DNA from: Pezicula radicicola
Taxonomy: Eukaryota; Ascomycota; Leotiomycetes; Helotiales; Dermateaceae
Direction: 5' to 3'
Assembly (NCBI GenBank): GCA_003008705.1
Contig: PDUO01000002.1
Coordinates: 142,898 to 206,897, forward strand
DNA: 64,000 nt
Part shown: piece by piece, positions 11,103 through 22,774 of the stretch
How the letters are laid out: every line of letters begins with the position of its first letter
How positions within the stretch are numbered: position 1 is the stretch's first letter
Notes under the pieces: generated by a model
What the model was told of the DNA's origin: nothing
Databases searched by the model: none
Seen by the model: only the letters and a program-made list of their open reading frames with translations
Translations under genes and position numbers: made by a program

Positions 11103-13166
11103 ATGCCTCCCACGCGCAGATCCGCGAGACAAGCGGGGAGCCGAGAAACTCTGTACTCCTTGAGACACTTGCCCTGGCAACCCCTCGAAGCACACGCTCA
11201 AGGATAGGAATGACAAGGACAATGAAAATCCAACACTGCAACCCAAGAAACAGCGGGCTTTGAGGCCTAGGTCGACATCTGCAAAGGCACCACTAGCTAC
11301 GCCGAAAGACTCCAACGTTGCCGCAGCCCCTGCGACACGAAACAGAACATATGCCACCAGGAGACATTCTGTCGCAACTTCGTCGACAGGAAACACATCC
11401 CAACCAGCACAACAGAGTGGAATTGGCAACAGCGATGAGACTGTTGAGCAGTGAATTGAGAATGAGGGTACGAATGAGGGTGTGATATTACCCTCTATAA
11501 CGCCAGCTGCTCCAGCCGTTCCTAAGAAATTACACCCTCACGATGATGCCATGTTGTACGACTATACCCCAGACGAAAAAGCGAAATTGTTCCAGGCTTG
11601 GAAGAAAAACATAGGCTATGGGTATGATTTACCGATGGAAGAACGTTGTCTAATTTACACCTATGACGGGACTATCTTTGACGATTATAATAAGGAATGG
11701 CAAAGAGCACGGCAACCTAAGAGCCCAGATCCATTGGAAGTGGAGGCCGAGGACTTAGAAAGTGACTTTGACAACGAGATCCATAGTGACGATTTTCAAG
11801 AAATTGACCGAGAGATTAGGGAATGGGGAAATTCAAAAAGATCACGCTCGAAGAGACACCGGACACAGATATCCGAGGCTAGTACGTCTCAAGCGGCAGA
11901 CGCAGAGCCTAGAGGAGATGCGGTCAACCCCAATAGAGGAGCCTCCTCAATGGGCCTGGGGTGTTACAGGCCACTGGACAATGACCGATACAGCCCATCT
12001 CCAGAAGTCCTTTGGCTTCCCGGAGTCGTCAGAATTCGCCTTGGTAATCCACCTCGCTAACGCATCCTACCAAAATACTGGGCGCCAGTTATTGGCGACT
12101 TTCACCTTTGGGCCTTTACACGGAACTATGCGCTTCAGCCCTCAATTATTCATAAGAGAACTAGGACTTCGTACGGTCGAGGCATTTGAGGAACGCTGTC
12201 CACTGGCCGCTGGCGATTGGCCTCGGCCCTCATCAGAGGGTCGACAGAAATGGGATATGAGATGGAGAGGCAGCATCGGCGACCGAACCAAGCCGTTGAG
12301 CGATTGCTTTGAAAATGGAGTTGGGCTTTCGATGGAGGATGATGGGAAGCTCAGAATAGCAGGATCTATGACTTGTGGTGGGCTAGTGTCTTACTTCGAG
12401 GGAGTCAAGATTCACGATAGGAGCTCTGCAGAATCTGACGATACGTCAATTATGCACCACTGGAAGTTTCATCATCATGTGTGGTATATCTCGTCAAGCG
12501 ATGAAGACAGCGATGAAGACGCCCAAAATCGTAAGTCGGTAATAACCTGAACATAAACGTCTATCAGTTTGACCACGGATGTGCAGTAATGCCTCAACGT
12601 AAATCTAGAAAATCACGATTCGTCTCTTCTGTTATTGAAAGGCTTCCTGGCTGGGCATGGAACGTTACGGGCGAATGGTCCGTTGATTCTCTAGTGCTCA
12701 AGAGCATGCTCAGGCTTCCCCAGGCTTCACGTCTGCATTTAATGATACGCCTCACAAATATTCCCCGCCACACCAAAATTGGGCGGCAACTCTAGGCGAT
12801 ATTTATTTTCGGAAAGTATCAGGGGGTTATTTGCTTTTGTCCTGTACCTGATCCCGAGGAATCGATACCCCCTTCCTCTCTCCGGCCCTTTGAGCGAGCA
12901 TGTGTTTTGGATACTGGCGAGTGGCTGGACCCTCGCCCCAAGGCAAGGAGAAGTGGCTTTTGAGGTATAGAAGAGGCATTGGTAGTGATGGTTCTCAGAG
13001 TCCAGTAGAGTTTTCGATAGGTCCTGATGGGAAGCTGGGGATGAGAGGCCTCATTTTCCATGAGTCTACACCAGCAGTGTTTACTGCCGTCAAGATTAGT
13101 GATAGGGTTGTTGATACACCTAACAGCACCTCAGTTTCTTTCTGGTGGGATCTGCGCAAACATTGA
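11103..13166 (+). pseudogene. Decayed gene with two tandem copies of an unrecognised domain
   Basis: A start at 11103 (MPPTRRSARQ) leads into a basic low-complexity N-terminus that shifts frame before 11260 and hits TGA at 11452-11454. From about 11549 a charged region (LYDYTPDEKAKLFQAWKKN) runs on. A plausible intron (GTACGT..AATAG, near 11881-11936) joins it to domain copy 1: PPQWAWGVTGHW, GRQLLATFTFG, W.MRWRGSIGD, DDGKLRIAG, FEGVKIHDR. An intron at about 12530-12586 (GTAAGT..TGCAG) leads in frame to copy 2: PGWAWNVTGEW, GRQL, DPRP, GPDGKLGMRG, FTAVKISDR. Copy 2 has TAG in place of the Leu after GRQL (about 12793) and a frameshift near 12945. I do not recognise the domain and assign no function. 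Confidence 0.65.
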
Positions 13167-13935
13167 TTGTAGGGCTCGGTCTAGTTTTAACTCTTAAAGT
13201 GGAGGCAGAATTCCCAGCAATGTTTAGAGATGTCTTAAGTAGAAATGGAAAGATAGGGGTAAGAGTAGTATGACGGGTGTATTAGGCAATATGGAGAGAA
13301 TTGCAGTTCCAGCTAACGTCGTTGTCCCATAGTTCTGGGTTCTTCCCTGTCGTCTGCGCCTCCAGATATGCGTTATCCATTGAGTGGATTTTTCTTAACA
13401 ATCTTTCTAAAAGTCCTCTTGGATTCGTGGCATAGACTCACTACAGACGTGTCGCGGCTCCAAATTCGATCAAATAATGCGACGAAAAACCTCCATGATT
13501 GGAAAGGAGTGGTGAAATGGTATTGATGAAAACTAGCCTCAGGAACAACATTTTGTAAGGTGAAGGTTGGGTGCGGGAGGTAAGGCTGGCCCCCAAGGAT
13601 CAAGAAGTCGGATGGCTTGGAGGGAGGACACACGCCTGCTGTTCCTCCATCCCAGCCAATCTTCGAGAACTCCTCGTGTCCAGACGAGAAAGAGAAAGCC
13701 ACAATGTAACCCGGGCTGCGGATCAGGTCGCACAAGGCTTCTTAAGCATGTCTTCGTTGGCCGATCAGCTCTCCACGCCATATCAATGCAGGAAGCTATC
13801 GTTTACAGGGGTTTTGTGTAGAGTATTAGCCGAACAGGACATAAACAAAATACGACAGTAGGTGTTGGCTGATATAGCGCCGAATGAAATGATAGATCTG
13901 TTTTAGAGCCGCTTTCATAATACTATATGTAAAAG
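13167..13935. other. Intergenic, no supported gene
   Basis: A 120-codon open frame at 13373-13735 on the minus strand lacks any recognisable domain and overlaps frames in all directions. I do not call it a gene. Confidence 0.5.
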
Positions 13936-15839
13936 CTACTTGAAGTAAGGCCGTGGAATATTATCATAGTAAGGCACAACAATCATATCCGGCTCGTTTG
14001 TATCACCCACCATAGCAACAGTACCCAAATGTGTCGGTTTATCAGACACAATCAAATCAATACAAGCCGGTCCCTCAACTTTGGAAAGTCTCCGTACTGC
14101 CTCCTCAATATCTTCCAGCTTATCCACTCTCGCACTTGCGTTTCCGAATCCCTTTGCAACAACATCAAATTTCGTAGCCGGACTTAATGAACTGACAACT
14201 CGAGCTGGAGTCTTGGAACCATATACGAGTTCTTGCCCATGAATAGACATCCCCCAAACATGATTATTCACCACTACGGTCAGAATATTGAGTTTATGCC
14301 TTGCATAGGTATCGAGCTCTGAGAAATGAAACCCTGCACTTCCATCCCCTTGAATATTAATAATTTGTCGACTTGGATCAGCTACTGCTGCACCCAGTGA
14401 ATATCCAAATCCGTTTCCTAACATGCCGAGGTATCCAGCCGAGAAGAATGATGCTGATGGTCGTGCTACTTCTGTTAAATCTGTTGCCCAAGACCCGGAT
14501 TCTCCTCCGTCGATAGAAAGGATACACCCTGGTTCGAGTGAAGAGAAGAGGGTTTTGAGCGCGAAGTAAGGGTTCATGCGATTACTGATGACCTTTTCGT
14601 CTTTCAAATACGGAGATGGCGTATTTTTCAAACTTGTTGCCAATTTGACCCAATCCTGCGGGGCTTTAAAAGGATTTACTTTCACTGCTTCGTTGAAAGC
14701 AATCAGTGCCTGTGTCATATCAGATATAATTCCAATATCAACAGCACTCGATCTTCCAATCTCCGAACCATCGATATCAACTTGAACAATCTTACAACCG
14801 TCATTCGGTAAGATAGCCCCTGATCTCCCAGCCATAAACATACCAGTCCTAACACCAAACAAGAATATCAAATCAGGCCTTTCTTCCTTGAGAGAAGGAA
14901 GTTTTGCTAAATGTCCTGCTAATCCAGCTTGAAGACTATGCTCAATAGGCAGAGAACCAAAACCCTTTCCACTTTGGAAAACAGGTGTTTGAGTTATCTC
15001 TACTAATCGTACGAGTTGAGAACTAGCTTCGGTACCTCTACAACCAGTACTAATAACAATCACCGGTCTCTTCGCCACCTTCCAAATCTTAACAGCTTCT
15101 GCAATAGCTTCCGGATTCGGTGCTGGTGGATATGGCATAGACATAGTAATCGAACCCCAAGAAATCCTAGTTTGTTGAACAGGAGTAAACAATACCTCGA
15201 TTGGAAAATCAATCAATACGGGTCCTGGAGTTCCTGTACTTGCTGTTCGGAAGGCGTGAGATACTAGTCTTGGGATTTCTTCGGGTGATGTACAGCGATG
15301 TGCGAATTTGGTGAGGGGTTTGGAGATTACGACTTGATCGAGAAAACCTTGGAGACAGTTTGTTTCGGCGTCTCGGAGGGGTGGTGAACTGGTTATTACG
15401 AAAATTGGACTTCGGTCTGCGAGGGCTGTTGCTAGTCCTGGGAGGCCATTTGAAAAACTGGATTACACATCTTAGCGATGCCTTTTATTTTTCTTCTTCT
15501 TTCATTCACTTAAAAAACTGTATTTCAAAAAATCTGGATTTAAGATGGAGAGTTTAGAATTTAAGAGAGAGAAACATACCCACTATTAGCAGTAACAAAA
15601 CAAACCCCTACCTTCCCACTAACTTTCGCATACCCCTCAGCTGCTTGAACGGCTACAGATTCATGTCGAGTATCTACGAGTTTGACTCCTATATGATCAC
15701 ATCCCATGAGGAAAGCATCGAGATGTCCTCCGTGGATTCCGAATGCTGTTGTTACTTTTAATTGTCGTAAGCTTTGGGCTAGGAGATCTCCTCCTGTTAA
15801 TTCGCGATGGGGTGGTTGGATGAGGTTAAATGTATGCAT
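13936..15839 (-). CDS. Thiamine-diphosphate enzyme, benzaldehyde lyase-like
   Basis: Exon 1 (15839-15580) and exon 2 (15457-13936), separated by a 122-nt intron, encode 593 residues. The N-terminal pyrimidine-binding domain has FGIHGGHLDAF, DTRHESVAVQAAEGYAK (the catalytic Glu) and DAETNCLQGFLDQ. The C-terminal PP-binding domain has the GDG..NN metal/ThDP motif (GDGSAGFHF to VVVNNHVWG). The HGGH and ETN.LQ blocks match positions where bacterial benzaldehyde lyase carries His29 and Gln113, while most acetolactate synthases differ there. This suggests a carboligase/lyase acting on 2-hydroxyketones rather than amino acid synthesis. No mitochondrial presequence or PTS1 is seen (it ends RPYFK). 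Alternatives are a 2-hydroxyacyl-CoA lyase or an orphan acetolactate-synthase-like protein. The gene appears intact amid broken neighbours. Confidence 0.85.
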
Positions 15840-17412
15840 ATTGCTGGATTTTAGGTTTTAGTGAGTGGCTGGGTTTGATAAGACCCCGTTTGTTCTTGCG
15901 GGAAGGCGAGAGTTCGCTAATTTAAGCGACTAACGAGGACAGGGAGTTAGAGCGATCAAATCAATAAATCAAATAAATCTCTGGCTTGAAATCAAGAATG
16001 ATTGAAGTTGTACGATCAGGATCAAACTACGACCTCATCCACAAGAAAATATACTTGCTATTAAATATCTACCAGACTCGGAGTGGGGTACCATAACTGG
16101 TAGTTTAGTGGTTCCCTTCCCCACGTTCTACTAGTAGTAGCACCGGCTCTGAACCAGTTCTTCCCCGCTCGGATACTCTAGCACAGGCATCAAGAGTCAG
16201 CATTGTCCCTGTCAACAAAATCGTGCCGTTCACCAAAATTTTCCCTACAGAGGTACAATGTCCACATGGGATACCTCGGATACCTAATCCGTGCCCCCGG
16301 TATTTCCACCGCTACATTAGTAAGTACGCTAGGGCTGTCGCAAGGTGCGTCGTTCTGTACAGTAGTACAAGTAGCATCTGTAAGATACTGCTCTCGTCCG
16401 GTAGTTTCCAGACACTGTACTCAGACCGCCAAGCTAAGCTGTACCCAAGCTGTACCCCAAGCCGTAACTGTACATTAGCACGATTGGCCCCACTGGTAGG
16501 TAATAAATGAAATATTACTGTACGTGCAGTAAGGTAAAGGAAAGAATATCGGGGCGCCACATCCTGAACTAAACTCTGTTTTTTGTGTTTGTTGCAAGTC
16601 GCGTTTTGTGGGTACTTTCTTGGGGGGCGTTAGATTTGGCTTGGTATGTGCAGTAGCTACATGCGAGAGATGAAGGTACTATTTCGAGGTACGGAGTTGT
16701 TGGATTTATATGATCGATGATGAAGGAATCGGAATGATTTATTAAAGTACTAATAATGTTTGCATCTGGGAAGAATCGCAAAATAATTTAAAGCTATGAA
16801 TCCAGGGACAACCAAAATATATAAATAACAATGTTTCTATTAATGCGTTAATTTATTTTGTAGCTTTGAGCTGTAATTAATTTGGAAATGATGCTAAGCG
16901 TCCTACAGTAATGTAACTTGACTTGAATTAATAGTTTGTTGTAGAAAATAATAAGACAGAGTAACATTCTCTGCATCTAAGTTCACGCGCATCATGGGCA
17001 GGCTTCGCTAGTTGAGGCGTAGTAAGAAGTGCACAAACAACCTGAAGCTTTGAAACGGGGCAGACTCCAGTTAGATATTCTCTCTCCATTATTTATTTCG
17101 GATTTAATTTTCTTACTTGCTGGAAGAGCCATAAAGATTAAGCACGAAGCTGTTTTGTATCGGGAGATTGGGAAGTAAGCGATTGTTTACCAATTGCAGT
17201 CATGCAAAAACAGCAGTCACGCATTGAATCGGTGCCACAAGTATCATTTCATACATTGACTCGGTGTTACGATAACTCATTATCTCTCGAATCATCGCTA
17301 TTTCCCCTCTATTACAAAAGTCTCCTCTTTTCTCAACCGGGCACTGCAAAAACCAGACATACATCTCGCAACTTCAACTTACTTTGCAAACCAAACGTAC
17401 CAACTTACCACA
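15840..17412. other. Intergenic, no supported gene
   Basis: About 1.6 kb between divergent units. It contains many short GTAC/ACAGTA-type palindromic bits (about 16340-16530) typical of fungal upstream DNA and an AT-rich stretch at about 16790-16960. No coding signal is seen. Confidence 0.55.
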
Positions 17413-18315
17413 ATGACAACCCAAAGATTAAACAACAAAGTCATTTTCATCACAGGCAGTACATCTAGTCTAGGCCTAGCAACAAGTAAACCCTTCATCT
17501 CAGAAGGCGCCAAAGTCTTCTGCGCCGACCTCGAAGAACGCGACGTTCTTGCAACCCTCGGTGACGAACAAGCCACTTTCCACAAATGCGACATCAACGA
17601 CCCAACAGCTTGCGAAGCCGCAGTCGAAGCATGCATCGCTTACTACAGCAGATTGGATGTCCTCTTCAACTGTGCAAGATGAGCAGGACCCCTAGCATCC
17701 ATCACACAACTTTCGATCCCCGAGTTCCAAAGTGTGATCAACACTAATATGAACGCAACGTTCTACCTCTCGAAGTACCCGATTCCACATATGGTTAAGA
17801 ATGGCGGTGGTACCATTGTCAATATCGGAAGTACGAGTGGTCTCTCTGGAGACTACGAACTTTGCGCGTATAATGCTTCGAAGGCGGGAGTGATTAATCT
17901 TACTCGTGCTATGACTCTGGGTCATGCGAAGGAGGGTATTGGAGTTAATACTGTCTGTCCACGATATAAGACGCCGATGAGCAAGCTCTTTGCAGATAAT
18001 CCACCATTGCTTGCTAATTTGGAGTCCATTCCGCAAGGAAGAGGCTGTGATCCGATCGAGGTTGGTAAGACTGTTTTGTTCTTAGCAAGTGATGATTCTT
18101 CGTATGTTACTGGAGCTAGTAAGTTATGATTAATGGACAAGAGTTGGACTAGACTGATGATTGCTACAACGCTCGTTGTGGATGGTGGTATGACGGCTAG
18201 GTCGGGTGTACCGAACTTCGCAGAATACTTGGGAAATATGGAGGGAACTGTTGCAGAGCCACTGCCACAGCAGGTTGAGAAGGAGGAGCTAGGTCATGGT
18301 GATTCTGCCGGTTAA
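17413..18315 (+). pseudogene. Short-chain dehydrogenase/reductase, disrupted
   Basis: MTTQRLNNKVIFITGSTSSLG is a Rossmann NAD(P) motif close to the classical TGxxxGxG, with one Gly replaced by Ser. CADLEERD and LDVLFNCA follow. A TGA at 17680-17682 interrupts the segment that would read NCAG.AGPLAS. The same frame then continues through IVNIGSTSG, the catalytic YNASK (Y..xK) and NTVCP. At 18120 a perfect donor (GTAAGT) begins what should be a last intron, but the expected acceptor before LVVDGGMTA lacks AG (reads CAACG), so the terminal exon is not joined. Classical SDRs are about 250-270 residues; the total reconstructed extent agrees. It is read as a recent pseudogene of an oxidoreductase. 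Confidence 0.78.
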
Positions 18316-19204
18316 TGGTGATAAGGAAAAGATGGCATATATGGAGGAAGCACAAATGTACCTTAGAATCAAACTACCGGTAAAGGACAAAGCATGTGAT
18401 ACCAGGAATGATCCCGTATTTAAGAACCTCGATAGCGTAAATAACGGTGAGATATACTTTCGCTTAAGGCACAGAAATGATAAGGGGGGCCATGTCACGT
18501 AAGCGAGGCTGACGAGAACTAAAAGCCAGGGAACCCTAGTTACTCCCGCAGCGGGATTTTTTGAGGTTACATTGGGAGAAGGAAAGTGTCCTAAAATATC
18601 CCTTTAACTAGGGTTCAGTTTATCTCCTACAGTATCGCCCCCGGTTTAAAGGTAAAAATGAATAAGTGGCTTGGCAGACTTGGCTATGTTATAAAAGGGA
18701 TAAAAAATTATTTGTAGAAACCTTAGATAGCTTCTAAATGAACTAAATATTTACTGTCTCTATGTAGAAGGTATAAAAAAAATAAACTCTTTCTCTTAAC
18801 TTTATTACTATGTATCTAGAAAGTATTTCTATATTAGTATTTGATCCTATTAGCTCGCTTCTTTAGTTATTATGTAATAGATAAAGGAAGATTTTAAAAA
18901 ACAGGTGATAAATTATAAAATAAGGTGTTATCTATAGATCTATCTTAACTTTAAGAGTATTAGCGATTAGAGATATTTAGATATAAAATTACAGGAGATA
19001 AAATACTACTATAATTCCTCTATTAGTAGCTAGTTTCGCCAAGTATTAAATATAGAATTTACATTTATCCAGGGGGATACTATAGGTATCTGGGTAGCCT
19101 TACTCCGTGTGCGCTACTACGATGCCAGGATCAATCTCCCTTAGCATTTTATACCTTTCCTGAAGAAATAGCCCATCGGTTGCACAGCCCCAACTTCTTT
19201 TCGC
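18316..19204. repeat. AT-rich, TpA-rich patch, possibly RIP-mutated
   Basis: Roughly 18640-19070 is strikingly AT-rich, full of TA, TAT and TTA words and poor in CG, with stops in all frames, unlike the flanks. This is what repeat-induced point mutation leaves of a transposon, though I cannot recognise an element or find terminal repeats. The rest of the gap has no supported gene. Confidence 0.45.
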
Positions 19205-20440
19205 TCAAGTTTCAGCAGTCGAATAAGTAGCTACGTCCTTTTCTTTCTGGTTTCTACCGGGGACCTCTAAGTCAACCCCATCAATGCTTTCCATCTGTAG
19301 CTCCATGGCAGAAGAGTTCTCCATTGGATACTCGATGGGAAATAACCAATGAAGAATATATGCAAATATCCCGGCTAGGAAAGAAATGAGTAGATATCGG
19401 ACAGAAGGCAACGAGGATAACGAACCAAGAAAGAAGCCAAGAATGAACGTGATATCGAAGATATGGGTCGCACCCTCGCCAATATCCCCAGCCCCATGAA
19501 TAGAATGAACAAACCCAGGCATACTGGGGATAACAGCACAAACCCAAGCCACAACAGTACGCCAGTTGATACCATAAGTATACCAATAGATCGATTTCGA
19601 AGATCCTTCATATAAATCCGGAATATGAAATACACGTCTCTGAATTATATAGTAACGGACACAGAGTAGACCGACCATGGGTCCCAAGAACACTGCGTAT
19701 GCCGAGAGAACAGACAGAAATACAGAACCAGAAGCTAATTGTTGCCAGGGATTAGGGAGGACACTTAGTGCAGCGAGAAGGTATGCACCACGACGTAAAT
19801 TGATGTATTTAGGTAGAACAGATGCAACATCAAGACCACCTGCTAGAACATTCCAGGTACGTTGATTGAGCATTGGGAGATTATGAACGCCGCCGCTAGA
19901 AAGAACATCGCTGCTCGGCCTTTCGACCCAAGTTGGTCTTGCATTGCGACGAAAAGCTCCCACAGATCCCAAAGTGCAGCCCCTTTGCCATATTCTTGGA
20001 AGGCGTCAATATAATTCAAAATTTAGAAAAGAGAACACGTACTCGATTGAGTGCTCGCAGTGACGAGTACACCCGAAATATGAATGAATGCGCTTGTGAA
20101 GTTGAGAGATATTCCTTGAGTCCAAGTCACTTGGCTGGTTCTCTTTGCAAAGCGTGTAAAGTCGTTTTGGTTCCTGAAAGTGTTAATATTCATTTTCTTG
20201 TAAATTTTGCAAGTAACATGCAGGAAATTGGACTCACAAGATACCAGCAGCGATAGAGCCAATGACAGACATAATTCCACTACACATCTGCAAGCCAAGA
20301 GCAGAACCATGGATAGTAGATTCTGTAGCGAATACAGGACCAAACCCGTCCTTGCCCCGTTGACCTAAAGCCCATCCGAGTACTGACTGTAGTGCTTCTA
20401 GAATCGTATACGAGATAATCGGAGTATGGGCATATTGGAT
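19205..20440 (-). pseudogene. NCS1-family nucleobase/allantoin permease, 5'-truncated and frameshifted
   Basis: The minus strand reads GPVFATESTIHGSALGLQMCSG, then across a good intron (GTGAGT..TTCAG, about 20179-20238) NQNDFTRFAKR, the NCS1 hallmark. Next come LWDLWELFVAMQDQLGS and ISQCSINV, and from 19855 in another frame NVLAGGLDVASVLPKYINLRRGAY, NPWQQL, the YYIIQRR and DLYEGSSKSIYWYTYGINWR segments. A one-base frameshift lies at about 19846-19860, and the segment near 20000-20045 lacks about 20 expected residues. The N-terminal half of the about 500-residue family is absent: the homology stops at about 20440, where an unrelated gene tail begins on the other strand. NCS1 proteins import uracil, allantoin or similar compounds. 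Confidence 0.8.
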
Positions 20441-20729
20441 CTTGGGAACTTATGACTCTCATTCCGACACCCTCGCGTTGACTACCGGTGTCCTTCGTAG
20501 CTGCGAAAGTTTGGGGAGCACTTTCTCTTACGCTGTGGGATCTTCAAAAAGTGCCACTCTTCTGATCAATCTTATCGTGGCAGCCGTTGTCTTCTGGGCC
20601 AGTTTTCCAACTACGACTTGGGCTGCATGGATTGTTCCGGATTTACTGAAGGGGGAAATTGCGAGTGATGAAGAAAGTGGTTCCCAGGTTGAGAGTGTTA
20701 AAGTTGTACCAAAGTTGGAGGGGGCTTAG
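20415..20729 (+). pseudogene. UNC93-like MFS protein, C-terminal fragment
   Basis: The plus strand encodes about 100 residues: AYWILGTYDSHSDTLAL, then GVLRSCESLGSTFSYAVGSSKSA, and a final helix with FWASFPTTTWAAWIVPD, followed by a hydrophilic tail to TAG. This resembles the last two helices of fungal UNC93/DUF895 MFS proteins (usually 450-500 residues). No upstream part exists; instead the sequence runs into the minus-strand NCS1 permease remnant. It is therefore a gene tail brought here by rearrangement, not a complete gene. Confidence 0.65.
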
Positions 20730-20923
20730 TTAAATCCTGATGTCTGTATGAACCGAGATGATATAGATATTTGAATTGTGGAACTTTCTGTATTAAGGTG
20801 CCCACAAGTTATAAGAATTATATCGAAATTCAACTGAATTAGTCGGCCTGGTTATAAAATCTAAGATATTAAATACTTGAATACGACATACCAGAGGCAC
20901 CCTCCCAAACATCTAAAATTAAA

Positions 20924-22774
20924 CTATCCCCTATACCTGAACTCGACGATGGGACCATCCTGAGTAGCGACAAACCAATCTCTAGTCTGAAACTCATTCA
21001 TCCTCTCTCTTCCCTTCCCGAGCCCAATGTATCCCTCTCCCAATCTCGACCCAGGTTTAAGACGCATATCAAACAACCAAACCATTCTCGATATCACAAT
21101 TGCCATCTCCTGGTAAGCCAAGTTCTTCCCCGCACAACTCGTTCTTCCAACTCCAAAAGGACAAAAAGCACTCTGAGCACGAGCCACTTCATCTTCAGGT
21201 GTTCCTTCTTCAGCCAGCCAGCGTGAAGGGTCATAGGTAAACGGATCATTGTAATGATCTTCGTGATGGTGAAGGCTATAGCAAGGGACAGCAACATCAA
21301 CACCTTCTGGAAAGAAGGTACCGTCGACCATAAGCCCCCCAGATAAAACTTCGCGAGGAAGAACAGCTCCAACGCCCGGACTTAATCTCATTGCTTCATC
21401 AATACACGCGAAAAGGTAGCGGTATGACTGTAAATTAGTTCCAACCTTGATGTCTTCTACATCAGCAAACATGAATCTAATATCCTTTTGGAGTCTGTCA
21501 AGAACACTTGGATAGTGTAGCAGATAGAAAAGCGTTGATGTTAAGCTGGTAGTCGTTGTATCGGTACCAGCAACGATGTAGATCCCCGCTTCGGCAACTA
21601 AATCTTCATTCGAGAGACGTTGTCCTGTCTCAGGATCACGAGCATCGATGAGAGCACCGAAAAGATCACGATGTGGCAAGGAGTCACCTTGAGAGATACG
21701 CCAGTCTGACTGCTCCTTTGAAAGATCTTTAAGCTCGTAGGTCCCTTGCATGAGTTTTCGGAAGAAGATCGTGTGCAGTTTCAACTTCAAAAGCATCGGC
21801 ATATGTCCTGCCTTTGATCTCGTCAGCGATTCTCCTAGTTCAAGTCCTGAAAACTGGAGAACAATTCTTACAAGGTTTATAAGACATGCTCCAATAGCGA
21901 GTAGGTCGAGAATATAGCGATTCTTCTCACTGTCCTGGACATCCCAATTTCGACTGAAAGTAACATCACCCATAATATCACTTATCATATAACTAAACAT
22001 CTTCGCCATATCTTTCCCCTCACTCCATCTGCCCTTCGCATTTTCATCAACCAAATATGAACAAAGCTTTCGAAAGTTCTTGTATATCAATTCTTCGGAT
22101 TCCTTGATATGTTGTACTGAGAGTGCTCGGACGTTGATGCGTCGCTTAAAAGCGTGTGCTTTTTTGTTGATGGTGGTTACTGATGAGGCAACTTCGAAGA
22201 AGTGATCGTAGGAGCTATAGACTTTGGATTTTTGGGTATTTGCTTGTACGCCGTAGATATCTTTTAATGCTGTGCTGGTGTTGATCGATATTCTGCTTGG
22301 GCCATAGCGGACGATTGGGCCTGGTTTCTGTTAGCGCCATAGTGTGGTTGTGTAACAGGAGAAGGCTTGCCATATTGTTGGTGAAGATCGTAGAATAGTA
22401 TGTGTCTATATCCGGATAAGCAGTAGTATATGTTGTACCAATCAGTAATGGCAGCCCACATAGGCCCAGGGTACTTGGCAAGGGGGTGGAGTGTAAGGCG
22501 GTAGAGCGCTGTAAGCAGACACTGACCAAAAGAAGCTGTTAGAATTAAGCGAAGGATCCGGATTTGATAAAGTACGTACAATCTCAATTCCAATGAAAGC
22601 TAACAGCTTTAGAATAAGATACTGTGGGTGTTTTTGTGCATATAGGAGCGAGAATATGCAGAAGAGAACTCCCACAGCCGCGAGCGAAATCCCAAAAGAG
22701 ACCACGCTGGTGTTTAATGACGATGTTTTCAAAGGTGTTGAACCTCTCCGGGTAGAATCTGGGCGTTGTTCCAT
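20924..22774 (-). CDS. Cytochrome P450 monooxygenase
   Basis: Three exons (22774-22580, 22521-22371, 22320-20924) give 580 residues. The N-terminus has one or two membrane helices for ER anchoring, then LTLHPLAKYPGP. The I-helix oxygen-binding motif is AGTDTT, the K-helix ExxR is EAMR, the PERF-like motif is DPSRW, and the heme loop is FCPFGVGRTSCAGK with the axial Cys. All are intact. The second intron (22370-22321) has a GC donor (GCAAGC..CCAG) and is required to join QYG to PIVRYGPS, the usual P450 sequence. The gene lies about 1 kb from a UbiA-type enzyme in the same orientation, suggesting oxidation of its product. The start MEQRPDS is preferred; an in-frame Met lies 7 codons upstream. 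Confidence 0.9.

Noticed and set aside
13373..13735. 120-codon open frame on the minus strand
   Set aside because: No recognisable domain, and several other frames overlap it on both strands. Probably chance.
20442..20729. Independent small plus-strand gene
   Set aside because: Sequence matches only the tail of a larger transporter family and has no proper start; treated as a fragment.
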